NCBI GenBank assembly: GCA_036346225.1
Contig: JARFIW010000453.1
Location: 5,208,001-5,272,000 of the forward strand
DNA: 64,000 nucleotides
DNA from: Platerodrilus igneus
Taxonomy: Eukaryota > Arthropoda > Insecta > Coleoptera > Lycidae
Reading direction: 5' to 3'
Shown here: one piece after another, positions 13,221 to 25,060 of the stretch
Numbering within the stretch: position 1 is the stretch's first letter
Layout: each line of letters starts with the position of its first letter
Translations under genes and position numbers: made by a program
Notes under the pieces: generated by a model
What the model saw: only the letters and a program-made list of their open reading frames with translations
What the model was told of the DNA's origin: nothing
Databases searched by the model: none

Positions 13221-13371
13221 GAAGTTGAATGCAAATTATTATTATTATTATTAATAAAATTGTTACATTATTCTTGAAATTATATGCAAAGAATTATTAT
13301 TATTAATAAAATTGTTACACTGTTTTTGAAATTATATGCAAAGAGTTATTATCGAAAATAAAATTGTTACC
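13221..13371. repeat. Three-copy ~55-bp tandem repeat
   Basis: Units read TGAAATTATATGCAAAGAAT followed by (ATT)n and AATAAAATTGTTAC. The first copy has a longer (ATT) run and the third is more diverged. Confidence 0.85.
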
Positions 13372-15020
13372 AAAAACAACCGCATGAGGGTTTATAATTA
13401 ACCACCCGGGGCCAAGTTTTCCTATTAAATAAAAACTCTTCAGTACAGTAGTATTGTAATTATGAAAGCTCTTCCTTATCAAAAATTAAGATGGAACTAA
13501 TCTAATCAACTAAATTATGAAAATATATAATCTATAAAGACTTACGAAGAAACCTATTATAAACCAAAGACTTATGTATAAGGAAGATCCTGCTTATTAA
13601 AGCACTAAATAACTATACCTCCTATATGCATTAAATATATTTGTCTGTATTTTGTAATTTGTATCCATGCATTAAGCCTTGATGCATTCGAAATCGAAAT
13701 TCCAGGGTCTTCTTTCCATAGTCTTGAACTGTTTGGCCAAGCAGAGGTCTCTCGAAAGGGCAGACGCTTATAAGCTTTGGAATTAAAGCGGCAAATTTAT
13801 AGGAAATCTTTATCGATACAACATAGCATTATATATATAACCAACCTATGAAACGCCCAAATCTCTGAAGGTCATGTAGTACATTATGAGGTCGCTCTCC
13901 TCTTTATTGTTAATTATCGACCCGTGATTCTTTCCTTCCTTACTATGAAGAATTAAAGCATATGTCCCAGAAATCCTTTTGTAATAGAAGCTCAAGGTTC
14001 GCTTCGCATGCAGAACTCGATGAATAAATTTGCATTACCTTAATTGTAAGTATTAATGTTTAATATATGTATAATATAATAATAGATAAAATTAATTAAC
14101 TTAATCCTTTTAAATGCTAACTGTTAATCTTTCGAAAAGCACTGATATATGAAGCTATGATTTTTTCAAGGCAATCCTTTAAATGGCACACCGGTTTAAT
14201 ATTTCTGTCAATATCATTGCGTTACAATTGCTTAATTTACCAACTCGTTACACTTTGCATATATTTATTAATTACACACCCACGTAAGCATTATTGCTGT
14301 GTACGTATCCTTTGATTGCCGGCATAGTATCGAATAAGTGGCATACTTTGTACTCCGTCAGTCCAACCTTGCTCCATATAATTGGTCAAGAAAGGCGCAG
14401 CGTTTCCGCGATTTTATGTTTGCGTTATTATGTAATTTTAATTTTTAGACTATTGAATAGTGATATTACAACGTTAGTGTATCTGGAGGTTAATCTAGCT
14501 AACCAACTTACGTACAATACACCTTAAGTGGACCATAAAGAATATATGGGAATGTCTTGTAGAAAATAGATAATATTCCATGGTAGAATTAGATGTGTAA
14601 CGGCTAAATGACGAAAGAAATTTCCTTAAAGATATTAGGCTAAGCTGTATTTTAATCCCACGGAGAACTGAGTTGGTTCGTAGGCCATTACATCCAGATG
14701 AACGATAACCGAAGAGAACATTCCTTAGAAAGGATATAAATAATCGAAGGAAATATATTCTGGAAAGCTGTAATAAAAACAACATTCCAAAAATAGTTAC
14801 TCGACATGTGCCCGTCTCTGCCATCAAACTGCTTGCCAGGTGGTACCTATAAGAGAGAGATCTACTGCAAAAACAAAATAAATGTATTATAGAGGACATG
14901 ATCTGTGCCTCTTCAACAACAAAAATAATTATATATAACTTTCAACAAATTAAATATGGTTTGAGAGTTCAAACCTTAAACAAATTTGTAGTCTCACTTA
15001 TTATTTTTGTTTGGTGAGCA
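13372..15020. other. No gene seen; possible left part of the Penelope-like element
   Basis: The stretch just before 15021 may contain decayed upstream Penelope sequence, but I cannot recognise reverse-transcriptase motifs in it. Confidence 0.4.
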
Positions 15021-15703
15021 GTGATCAAACTTTCTGATCCACAATTTCATAAAAACAATATAATTATAGTTACAAAAATTTTAACAAAAAACAATTACCC
15101 ATTATCCTTTATTAAAAAAGAAATACACAAACGACAAAATATCTATAAAAAAACCAACAGCAAACTTAATAGCTCAATACATCTACAACCAAATTTTTTA
15201 AATTCAGAATTCGATAATTATCAATACAAGCAAAATTATATCACGTCAACAATTCCATATATTCCGAACTTATCAGACAAAATTGCAAAAACCTTAACCT
15301 CACGACAAATAAACACAGCGTACAAAAATACAAATACATTAAAACAACTTATTTTCACAAATTTAAAAGACAAACCAAAAAACCGAATTTTACTCAAACC
15401 TAATATATAAAGTCAATTGCAACCAATGCTATGCACATAGGACAAACAAAACAATATTTAAAAAAAAGAATGTCACAACATCAACAATCTATTAAAGGAA
15501 CAATCCTTAGTCATTAACCTAACACTGCCTTATACGATCATGCAGTAAATGAATCACACACATTTAATCTAAAAACGTCAAAAATCCTGCACACAGAAAC
15601 CCATCTAAAGAAAAGATTATTACTAGAAAGCATTGAAATAAAACAAGTTGAAAATGCAAGGCATTGTCGCAACGAACTTCCAAATGTAGACTTACTTTAA
15701 AAC
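15021..15703 (+). pseudogene. Penelope-like element, C-terminal part with GIY-YIG endonuclease
   Basis: The first frame (15021-15410) ends in a linker typical of Penelope-like elements: TSTIPYIPNLSDKIAKTL, then an NTNTLKQLIFTNLKDKPKN stretch. After a one-base frame change near 15405 the frame continues as IYKVNCNQCYAMHIGQT (the GIY-YIG domain), then LKKRMSQHQQ, DHAVNESHTFNL and LKKRLLLESIEI, up to a stop near 15701. The Cys pair, IGQT, the H-rich middle and the LLLES motif fit the GIY-YIG endonuclease fused behind the Penelope reverse transcriptase. The reverse transcriptase itself is not visible, so the copy is 5' truncated or decayed. A premature stop lies near 15515. Confidence 0.8.
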
Positions 15704-15839
15704 AATTTAAAGAAATTAAAATTATTATGTTGTAATAATTATAAGTATTCAGATAAAATACAAAAATTTATAAACAACAAAAGAGACATTTTAATATATT
15801 TTATTTTATTGAATAAATATTTTAAAAGCTATATATTAG

Positions 15840-16204
15840 TTCTCATCAATAAGATAAGAATTTTTTTTTTTTTTTTTTTTTTATATGAATCTAATTATTT
15901 TCGGTAATCAAAATTTAAGTTTAAACAATGTCTATTATATTGGAATAATTGGCATGAAATGCCATAAATTGTTCAAATGTGTGTCGCATATTGATTTTAA
16001 ACTTATTTAAAATTTTAATTATTCCTGTGGATTTTCCCGGGGACTTGGCGTCCCCGTGGCCCGATTTTAACTGACATCAAAACTTAAGCTCTGGACACCG
16101 AGCTGAATCGATTGATGTATCACACATTGATGTCCGATCATTAAAAAGGCCTCGGACACACAGACAGACACACAGACAAATAGATTTCATAAACGAACGA
16201 AGTT
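15840..16204 (-). mobile_element. Poly(A)-tailed insertion, probably a retroposon
   Basis: An uninterrupted run of about 22 T (15869-15890) followed by ~310 bp of different composition looks like a minus-strand retroposon with a poly(A) tail. The body includes a GGGGAC/GTCCCC hairpin (about 16038-16056). At the far end AACGAAC and GTTCGTT form a small stem. Penelope-related sequence resumes at 16205. I found no clear target duplication or tRNA promoter boxes. Confidence 0.45.
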
Positions 16205-16535
16205 CGTTGAAAAAACACCAAATGCAACTATCATACAGATATTGAAAATTTACATAGTATTTATTTCAATTTTCTACCATATAAAACCAACAATCTATTA
16301 AAGAAAAATTCTTAGTCCAAATAAACCTAACACTGCCTTATCCGATCATGCAGTAATTGAATCACACACATTTAATCTAAAAACGCCAAAAGTCATACAC
16401 AAAGAAACCCATCTAAAGAAAAGATTATTACTAGAAAGCATTGAAATTAAAAAAAAACACCAAATGCAACTATCATACAGATATTGAAAATTTACATAGT
16501 GTTTATTTAAATTAACTACCATATAAAACATAATA
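16205..16535 (+). repeat. Partial tandem duplication of the Penelope 3' region
   Basis: The segment ACACCAAATGCAACTATCAT continues to ACCATATAAAA and occurs at 16209 and 16458 (about 250 bp apart). Between the two lies a second copy of the endonuclease fragment, from CCAACAATCTATTAAAG to GAAAGCATTGAAATT (about 16287-16450), closely matching 15480-15645. Confidence 0.85.
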
Positions 16536-17239
16536 AAGAAAACTAAAACACTTAATAATACTGTAAAAAAAATAATAATAAACACTACATAAAATTACAT
16601 ATCAAATAAATATCATGCACCTTATTAATAATTCTTAACTTAACTTATCTCAGAACATACCACGTTATACCAATATAAATTAAATTCTTCTGAAATCTTT
16701 GTGTATAAAAAATGTATTAATAACAAAAATAAATTTTAATGTAAATTATATAAACCATTATAAAGAAAAATAGTTCTCCAGTATTATTACTAGAAAATAA
16801 AATTAGTTAAAGTGTGTATAATTCCATCCCAAATCGTTTAAAACATAATATAAAGAACAAAAACAGTTAAGAGTGCTAATAAAAACAACCGAAAAATCAT
16901 ATATCAAATAAGTGACATGCGCCTTATTAATACTTCTTAACCTAGCTTATCTCAAAACATACCACGCTACACCAATATAAATAATATTCTTCTGAAATCA
17001 TCATTTATAAATCTAAATGTAGTTTGAATCAATCATTATAAACATGATTGTTTCTCGTAATTTTACAAAAAAATAACATTAGTTATGGGATGTATGTAAT
17101 TTCATCCCAAATAGTTTAAGATTTGAATAATGGTGAGGTTAATCAAAATTCTTTCACTTATCTAAATTATATCTTTTGCGATTTTGTTATGATGTAATTT
17201 AAGAAACATAATTTATTATGGATACAACTAATAATTGTA
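16536..17239 (+). other. Probable Penelope 3' non-coding region
   Basis: AT-rich, with a degenerate internal duplication: TTATTAATAMTTCTTAAC, TATCTCA and ACATACCACG recur at about 16622 and 16923 (about 300 bp apart). No coding potential. Confidence 0.5.
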
Positions 17240-17298
17240 CATGTTAGAAAATATTTTCCTTTTATATTACTGATGAAGCCATGATGGCGAAAACGTTA
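17240..17298 (+). ncRNA. Hammerhead-ribozyme-like motif downstream of the Penelope element
   Basis: Core CTGATGA (17270-17276), stem II GCCA-TGA-TGGC (17278-17288) and GAAA (17289-17292) are all present and correctly spaced. A plausible stem III pairs ATGTT (17241-17245) with AACGT (17292-17296), one G-U included, leaving A17246 as the H nucleotide of a UUA cleavage triplet. Stem I is weak (AATAT 17250-17254 with ATATT 17264-17268, with a mismatched base). Hammerheads are known in the terminal repeats of Penelope-like elements, and this lies on the same strand about 1.6 kb past the endonuclease. Activity is uncertain. Confidence 0.6.
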
Positions 17299-18119
17299 TA
17301 ATTTGATTTAATATATCAATAATATACTATTTTGGCTGAATATATATCATTTTTCGACATTATAAAGAATTCATTCCACAGCCGTACTTGAAATTATCTA
17401 AAATTACTTAAAACGTGTCACTCATTCAAGAAATGATATATTTAACTACATGTTTTCTAAACAACGGGTTCAAGGACGCTACCATTATCCTTGTACAAAC
17501 CAAAAGAAACAACGCCTTGGTTAACAAAATTCTTCACTCCATACTTTCGTAAACTGTAAGTTTCAAGTAATTTGACGAATCAATATACATTAATAATTAG
17601 ATTCCAACTTCATAACTACACCACAACCTGTTACGCTAAAATAAAAGTACATAACTGAATATAATACTGCCCTTTCTTTACTCTCCAATTGGTGAATTGT
17701 TTAAGACGTTAAACCACCAATGGTTTCAACTGACAAACGCAAAAAATACAATATTGTTGCGGCATTTTTGCCAGTAACATCATATTGGTGGATAATTCGA
17801 TAATAATCTCGCCGCAGTCGTAAGGGCCAAGCCTTCAGTCTTTTGCAAGACATGCTAATTTAAAATCACATCCTTGACTGCTGTCTATTCTTGTTATCAA
17901 TATATAAACAACTCGATTGAGATTGTCCATGAGCGTTCCAATTTAAATTCCCAATAACAAATGTAAATAAGAATCGCTTTACGCTTTATTACAAGCCACT
18001 TTCAATACAGCATTATCTTTAGCAACTTACTCTAATGAATTTAACGATACTAAATACGTGATTTATAAACAACAAACTCTTATAATATACAACAACAACA
18101 GCACCAATCACGGTATTTC
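17299..18119. other. No gene seen
   Basis: AT-rich. No family, repeat or RNA recognised. Confidence 0.5.
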
Positions 18120-19125
18120 CTTTCCGAGTAACCAAACCTAACACCTCTTTCTGGGAGGATATGCACGGTATAACTCCAGACTACTACATTACTTAAGCTC
18201 CCGGCACCATTCACAATCTTTCTCCACTCCCTTTGTCTCTATACACTTCCTTTGCCTCTGTAACATTCATACATTGCTTTTGGCATGCTCTTTTATTCCT
18301 TATACTTCTCGCCTGTCGTTCTTTCAAACCTCTTCTACTACGTTCAACCCTCTTTTACGCGGTCTGCCCCTTGCAGCTCTACTAGTCATCGTATTTGCAT
18401 ATATGTTTGGTAAGTCTATCCTCGTTCATTTTTCCATATGTCCAACCAAGTAAAGCGTACTTCGCTCGCTTAACTCCTTAAGGGTCACTTGCACCTCACA
18501 CTCTACTCTGATCCATTCGTTTAGCACTTTGTCTCTCAACGTTTTTTTGCACACACTTCCTAGGAACCTCATCCCTGCAGCATTTATACGACTAACATGC
18601 TTCTTCTGCCAGACCCAAGTTTCGCTTCCATACAGAACAGTTGGCACAAACACACTGTTGCAAATGGCCAACTTTGAGTTTATATTTAATCCTTCATTTC
18701 TTTTCACTGCCTACATACTTCTAGATATCATTCACCTTCTCTATAGTATCATTGTCCATTTTAAATACAAAGTCATCAATTCCGCCATCTTTATCAAAAA
18801 TCATAACTTTCGTCATATTTACATTCACTTTCAATTGCACATTTTACACGCTTCGGACAGCCTGTCAAACATTCGTTGCAAATCTTGTGACGATTCAGCC
18901 AACAATACTGCGTCATCCATATACAACAGCACACTGACATTTGTTTCACAAATTTTTACCCCTTACCTTGGAGACATCACACAGCCCTGTCTTACGCCTT
19001 CCACAATGTCAAAGTATTACCCCAATTATTTGTTTATTTTTTATTTATTTGTTCCAACGTTCCAGTAGTCTGCTACCTGAAATTTAAGCAGACCTGCCTT
19101 CCCCCCAGAAAGTAACCGTCAGTAA

Positions 19126-19156
<31 letters not shown>

Positions 19157-21720
19157 GTGCGCGCACGCGTGCGCGCCTGCTTGAGGGCATGTGTTTTGCG
19201 TGTGTGAGAGTTGTGTGTATGTGTGTTGTGTGTGTGATGTTGATATCCCTGTTACGTTCCTCCTGTATGACCAGGACCATCAGCAGCCGAATATCCCAGT
19301 TGTCCAGAAAGAACACTCAACGGATATTGCTTTATCAGTCCGGATCATCAGTATTACTCCATGTTTCACACGTACACACGCTCTACTGCCCTCGTACATC
19401 GCTATGAAGGCTTTATCAAGCACTTGCTTACACCGTATTTACGTAACCCTTCCATAATTCGTTTCTGTTCACATAGTCGTACGTCTTTTCCAGATCCACA
19501 AATGCTACATACATTTTCTTTCTGGCATGCATATATTTTTTGACAAGTTGTTGCATTGTGAACATCTGATCCACACATCCTCTTCCAGGAATAAAACCGC
19601 ATTGAATGTTTCATATCTTGCTCTGCGTTCTCTTGTAAACCTTCTCGATCACAATGTTTTTGTGCACTTTACTGGGTACACTCAACAGACTTACCTCATG
19701 ATACTTTTTGCATTCATACTTGATGCCTTTACCTTTATGCAAAGGGGTAATGATCGCACTTTTCTAATCTCCAGGTACCTTCGCTTGTTGTGTACACAAC
19801 TCTATCACTTTGCACAAACATTCAATCAGCACTCCGGATCCATACTTAAAAATTTCAATGTTATTGCATGTATACCTGGCGCTTTGCCATTCTTTAGAGT
19901 ACTCACCGCTTTCCATATCTTATCTACACTGCACTCGAACATCATACTATTTTCTACGTTTTCACCCAATACATTACTCCTCTTTACATCATCCCCACAA
20001 TCATCCGTATCCTTCTTGCCACCACCGTACATCGTCTTAAAAGACTCTTTCCAACAATTTCTCTCACACGCGTTGTCTCGAACAATTTCATTTCTACTAC
20101 TAACAGCGTCATTGACACGCTTATTTCCACCCTTCCTTGTCTTGTTTACTCATTTCCGAAACAAGTTTTTATTCCCTTTGCATTTTTGACCCTCTCTCTC
20201 AGTTGCTCTTTGCTTGACTTCACTACTTGTTTGGCATTTCGCTTTTTCTCCTTATATACTTTCCGAAGTTGCTCTCTTTATTTAACATTTTTTTCTGCAA
20301 TAAATCTCTTATACGCCACTTTCTTTTCCCCGACAACCTTTTTGGCCTCATCACTCGACCATGCATTTTCATTACATGTACCAACCATTGTCATTCAACA
20401 TACATCCAAAGCATATTTCATCACACTGTTCTTCAAACAATCCCATGCTTTCTCCACATCTTCTGACTCTAGAGCATTCTCCTATTCCTTTTTGCAGTCA
20501 TACTTCCTTTCTAATATAGTAGCGTACTCTCTTTGATACGACTCTTTCAACAAGCGTTCTACTTTTACTCTTGATTGTCTCACATTCTGCTTTCCTCTCC
20601 ACACCCACTTTCGGCTAAAATTAATTCTGGACAAAACCAGAGAATGATCGGTCCCACACTCATATCATCTCATTACTCTCTCGTCTTTTACCAGTTCTCT
20701 TAAACTTTCATCAAATACGACCAAGTCAATTATACTTCTCGCATTTCTCCTTTGCCAAGTGTATTTGTGTATGTCCATATGCTTATCCATATGTTGGATA
20801 GAAACAGTTCTCTTTCCATACACATATTCACTATCATATCTGCAATTTTGTTCGTTTTTGGAACAACAAACGAACCTACCACATGCTCAGCATTTTTCTG
20901 TGTACTCCGACCCAACTATCCATATCACCTAATAGAACCACACGGTTATTCCTTTCGTGTTTGTCCAATACATTTTCCAACTCCTGCCAAAACTGTTCCT
21001 ACTCCCTATCGTCATTCACCGGAGCATAACATGATACTAAAAAGATCTTCCTGACGCCCATTTTGATTCTAATCCACAAGATGCGGGGTGACATTAATTG
21101 ATATTGTTTCATACACACTTTTGCTTGATCATTCAAAATTAAACCAACATTTTTCGCCCTGAACTCATAGCTCTATACTCTAGACCACAAATTCAACATA
21201 CCGTCATCTAATTCAACAACATCTTTCCCCGTCCGTTTCGTTTCACTGACACACAACACAAACATGTGTTTTTCTTTCATTTCAATCATAATTTTATACT
21301 CTCTACCGTAAACTTCCCTGACATTCCAATTATGAAATTTCTATTCTTGATTCCCGCGGTCGTTATCTGGTGGGTCAGATATTTTCAGTCTCAGTCGCCC
21401 ACCATGACTTTGACTTCGCAGCTTTGGCAAAGATTTGTTAGTAAGTCTCAATTAGGTTGAACCAGGTTACCAGCTTAGATCGCAACCGTACCGTTCTAGC
21501 TTTCCCTACTAACGGTGACGACATCCTACCGTTCAATGTTGACATGTTTAGCTTCTCTGCCATACACGTCGCCCCAATTCCAAGTCATCCAGGTGGCCTA
21601 ACGTCTTCCAATACAATGTAAAACTTCCCTCTCCGAGGGGATTACCCTGTAAGCCAGTAGAAAGTTGCCCGCGCTTCGGCCACTAGGAGGTACATGCTGT
21701 GCACTGACACACATCGAGCG
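18120..21720 (-). mobile_element. RTE-like non-LTR retrotransposon, near full length, inactive
   Basis: Read on the minus strand from about 21.5 kb: an endonuclease domain (VSETKRTG, LVSCYAPVNDD, RNNRVVL-GDM-SWVG at about 21.2-20.9 kb), then the reverse transcriptase with LKNGKAPG (about 19.88 kb), AFVDLEKTYDYVNRNELWKG (about 19.5 kb), GVRQGCVMSP (about 18.99 kb) and the catalytic YMDD (18912-18923), then the C-terminal LYGSETWVWQKK and LVGHMEK (about 18.65-18.43 kb). Domain order and ~3.3-kb length fit an RTE-type element. Many stops and frameshifts (for example stops replacing residues in the endonuclease), a deletion between VMSP and the YMDD block, and a nested insertion at 19023-19360 show it is dead. 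Confidence 0.8.
19023..19360 (+). mobile_element. Nested repeat: hairpin sequence plus (TG)n, inserted in the RTE element
   Basis: It interrupts the reverse transcriptase between the ACVRV segment and the YFDIVEG segment. It starts CAATT plus a TTTA-rich run, then TTGTTCCAACGTT, a hairpin AGTCTGC/GCAGAC, CCCCCAGAAAGTAACCGT and a (TG)n(CG)n microsatellite. The first ~110 bp match 63061-63175 in the same order and strand. The right end near 19360 is inferred from where the LINE frame resumes. Confidence 0.65.
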
Positions 21721-23559
21721 CCAAGAGAAAAAAGAAACATATTTGTTTAATTTATTTAAAGTTCGGTTATTTATTATTTTTATTTGATAGTCTTTTTTTA
21801 AATTTTTTAATGTAATATATAGTACATCGTGGGAAGAGATTAAGCTTTATTTCTAACTTGTACGTATGAAAATTATATTTCAAGTTTTTCGAATATATTT
21901 TTTAAATATATTTTTTTACTTCCAATTTGATTTCCGCCGTAGACTTTGAACTGACTGAATCCGCATCTGCTACAAATCCACCATGTTAACTGAAATCAAA
22001 AATACCAGAGGATTCTAATGATTCAAAATTCCCGAAATCTGTTTAAATAAACAAACCTTGGAATAAATAAATTTGTTAATTGATTGTAATTTGCGTATTG
22101 AGAGGAAGCAGTATAATAAAAACTGAGACTTTAAACTTGTTAACCGGTTTATGCACCAATATGTAGCCACCCGTCCAAAAATACACAGGGCAGTTTCAAC
22201 CCGCTTGTAAACGTAACTACTCACCACGGACATTTATCAAAGGGTTGTAATTAGATGTGGTTGTCATTTCCAGCTGAGTTACAGTTATTTATACGCATGA
22301 ATTAATAAAATGAATAAAGGCACTGTGTGTGAAATGCTTATAGTTAGGTGTTGGATCGAATTCCTAAACGATTGTACTACTTCATCACCCCATAAGCATT
22401 GGAACAACCAACCGAAAAATTCCGGTAAGTTAAACAGAAAAGATTGCATTTCACGCTCTTACTAAGTTTAATTTTCCCAACTGTTTCTGTTTTGGAACAC
22501 TAGTGTGTGTATTAAACTATTTTGATTTATTAATAATTAGAGAAATTTTTAAAAACTAAATTGTTTAGTCTGTCTGGGTTGAGTTGGAGCGTCGACGCCT
22601 ACAATTACTTCTGAAAAAAGCTTTTATAAAAGTGTGTTAGAAAACATGACATGTCAAGTACCCTAATAAGTGACGGTTTCACTCATTATTGTGTAACTTA
22701 TAAACCTTCCAATGTAACGATCAAAGGCAATCAAATTCTCTCTGCTTGATTTCTATCCTTGAACCTAAAGCTTCTATCTTTGTTGTATTGAGCTCGTTTA
22801 TGTACAAAAGATATTTGTAGAAAGTAGAGTAACAGATATATTCAACAATTTCGTTAAGTAACGATGTGTTTTCATAGTGTTATTTTTAAAGATACACGGA
22901 TGTATATCAATCAGTAAGTGGAACTCGTCGAAATAACAAGACAAGCCTGATTTTTATTGTGCTAGAGAATTGGCACGATTGCTTGTGATTGAGTGTGGTC
23001 TACGATTTGAAGAACAATTGAAGACGTCGATGCAAGACGGTTCAACACAAAATTGAAGAAATGGAGAATGAAAACCAAGTCTGTGCTATTTTAATCCAAT
23101 CTTGTGTAATGAACTGGAAATTTATTGTACATAGACTCATTTTATTACACAAAACAAGCTGTACAGTAATTTATAAATCCTGTTATCTCCAAGAAGAATT
23201 GATTAACAACATATCTGTGTGATTATATGATACACATAAAGCCTTAAATACAGTAAAATACAAGCAACTGAACGTAAATATTGTAGGACGTATTAATCTT
23301 AGATTGGTTCCAGTTTTCCTCCAATTCTATTATACACACGTCCATTGTACAAACATTTAAATTTTTTATTTTGTTTATGTTGACTACTTTTAGTTTTTGT
23401 AATTTTTTTTATTGTGAAGCAGACTTATTACTAGAACTATATTAACACCACTTGTAAGGGTAAAGTGATTGAATAAGAAGCTCCCTTCTTCTAATACTTA
23501 AGTTCAATTTGTGTTAAAAGTAGTTTAATTTTGTCCGACCCTCAATAAGTGCCTCATCA
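21721..23559. other. No gene seen
   Basis: AT-rich. No recognised family or RNA. Confidence 0.5.
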
Positions 23560-24727
23560 TCATCATCATCATTAGGTTTTCAGTCTTAGAACTGGATGGA
23601 CGCATACTTCCATTCTTTTCTATTCTGAGCTAACTTACAAATTTGCCTGAAATTCCCAAAGCCCAGATCTTTCACTATCTGTATGCAATAGTCTAATCTA
23701 GATCTACCTCTATCTCTCCTTTTTCCTACTCTGCTTCTAGTATATGCCGCGCTATTCCCTCATGCCTTAGTATGTGTCCTATTATCCTATCTCTCCTATT
23801 TTTTTTTACTGTTTTTCACATATTTCGTTCTTCTCCTACTATTTCTAGAACATTTTTGTTCGTAGTTCTTAACTAAGTCTATCCATATCTTTGTCACACA
23901 TCTGTAGCACCACATTTCAAACGCTTGTATCTTTTTCTGTCCGTTTTCCTACTGTCCACGTTCCACAGCTCCACGCATAAGTTTTCAGCAATATTTTCCT
24001 TGTTTCTATGTTTGTTACCTTCGCACATGGCAGCTCCTTTTTCTTATTAAGTACAGCACGGCCTAGCGCTAATCTTTTTTTTTAAATCTTTTGCACTTTC
24101 CCCTTCTATAGTTTTCTAAAAATATACCATATTTTACCACTATTCAATGGCACGCAAAGGGGCAGCCTGACGGCTACCGAGATTCCCACCACTTAAACAC
24201 TTGCCGAATCAATAGTTTCCAATTACTCTTTTCGCACAATCAACATTTGTTGAGCATATTGCAAAACCAACACCTGTAGTAGTTTACGATGATCATTATT
24301 AGGTTTTCTGTCCTGGAACTGGTTGGAAGCGTAACTCCATTGTTTCCTATTCTGACATTTTCCGAAAATTCCTACAATCTATATCTTTTACTATATGTGT
24401 GCAATAACCTAATTTAGGTGTACCTCTACTTTTCTTTTCTCCTTTCTCTGCGTCTAGTATATTCCGCACTATTCCGTCCTGCTGTCTCTCTTATTTTTTA
24501 TTGTTTTCCACAGATGTTTTTCTTCCCCTACTATTTTTAGTACCTCGTTATAACTTTGTCTGTCGACATCTTCACCATACATCTGTAGCACAACATTTCA
24601 AAGAATTCTATCTTTTTCCTGTCCGCTTCTCCTACTGTGCACTTTCAGAGCCGTATAGTGATGTGTTCCACACACATGCCTTCAACAACTTTTTCATTGT
24701 TTTTATGTTTGTTGTCTTCGAACATAA

Positions 24728-25060
24728 GACGACTCTGTGGCGTAGTTGATATGTGTGTGACTATTATACCCATGGTCCGGGGTTCGAATCCCGACACGGT
24801 CCGCTTGAAAAATGTTAGGTGGGCATTTTTCTTAAAAATACGCCCTCGTTCGGATGAGATGTAAAATGGAGGTATTGTGTGTGTGTTATCGCGCACGTTA
24901 AAGATCCCTACCTTGCTCGGAACAGCAAGAGTTCAGCAAAGTTCAAATTTTTACAGGTAAAGAGAAACTCGCTTCCTGGGCAATGTAGTACTTTCGGGTT
25001 GAGAATTGTGCTACGAGCATTGACGTAGCCTACAAAAAAAAACCAAAAAAAAAGAAAGAA
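24728..25060 (+). mobile_element. tRNA-derived SINE
   Basis: RNA polymerase III promoter boxes are visible: box A TGGCGTAGTTGA (about 24738-24749) and box B GGTTCGAATCC (about 24780-24790), inside a tRNA-like head that reads GGTCCGGGGTTCGAATCCC. The body includes CGCGCACGTTAAAGATCCC, which resembles the conserved central motif found in several widely distributed animal SINE superfamilies. It ends in an A-rich tail (25031-25055). The tRNA-like part is not a functional tRNA: the acceptor and anticodon stems do not fold properly. Confidence 0.75.

Noticed and set aside
12872..13222. 116-codon plus-strand frame as a gene
   Set aside because: No recognisable domain, poor start context, and it runs into a tandem repeat; chance frame is as likely.
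19129..19407. Open frames over the (TG)n/(CG)n microsatellite
   Set aside because: Repeat-driven frames; the sequence is a nested repeat inside a LINE.
24728..24805. Functional tRNA gene
   Set aside because: Boxes A and B are present, but the acceptor and anticodon arms do not fold and the sequence continues into a SINE body and A-rich tail.
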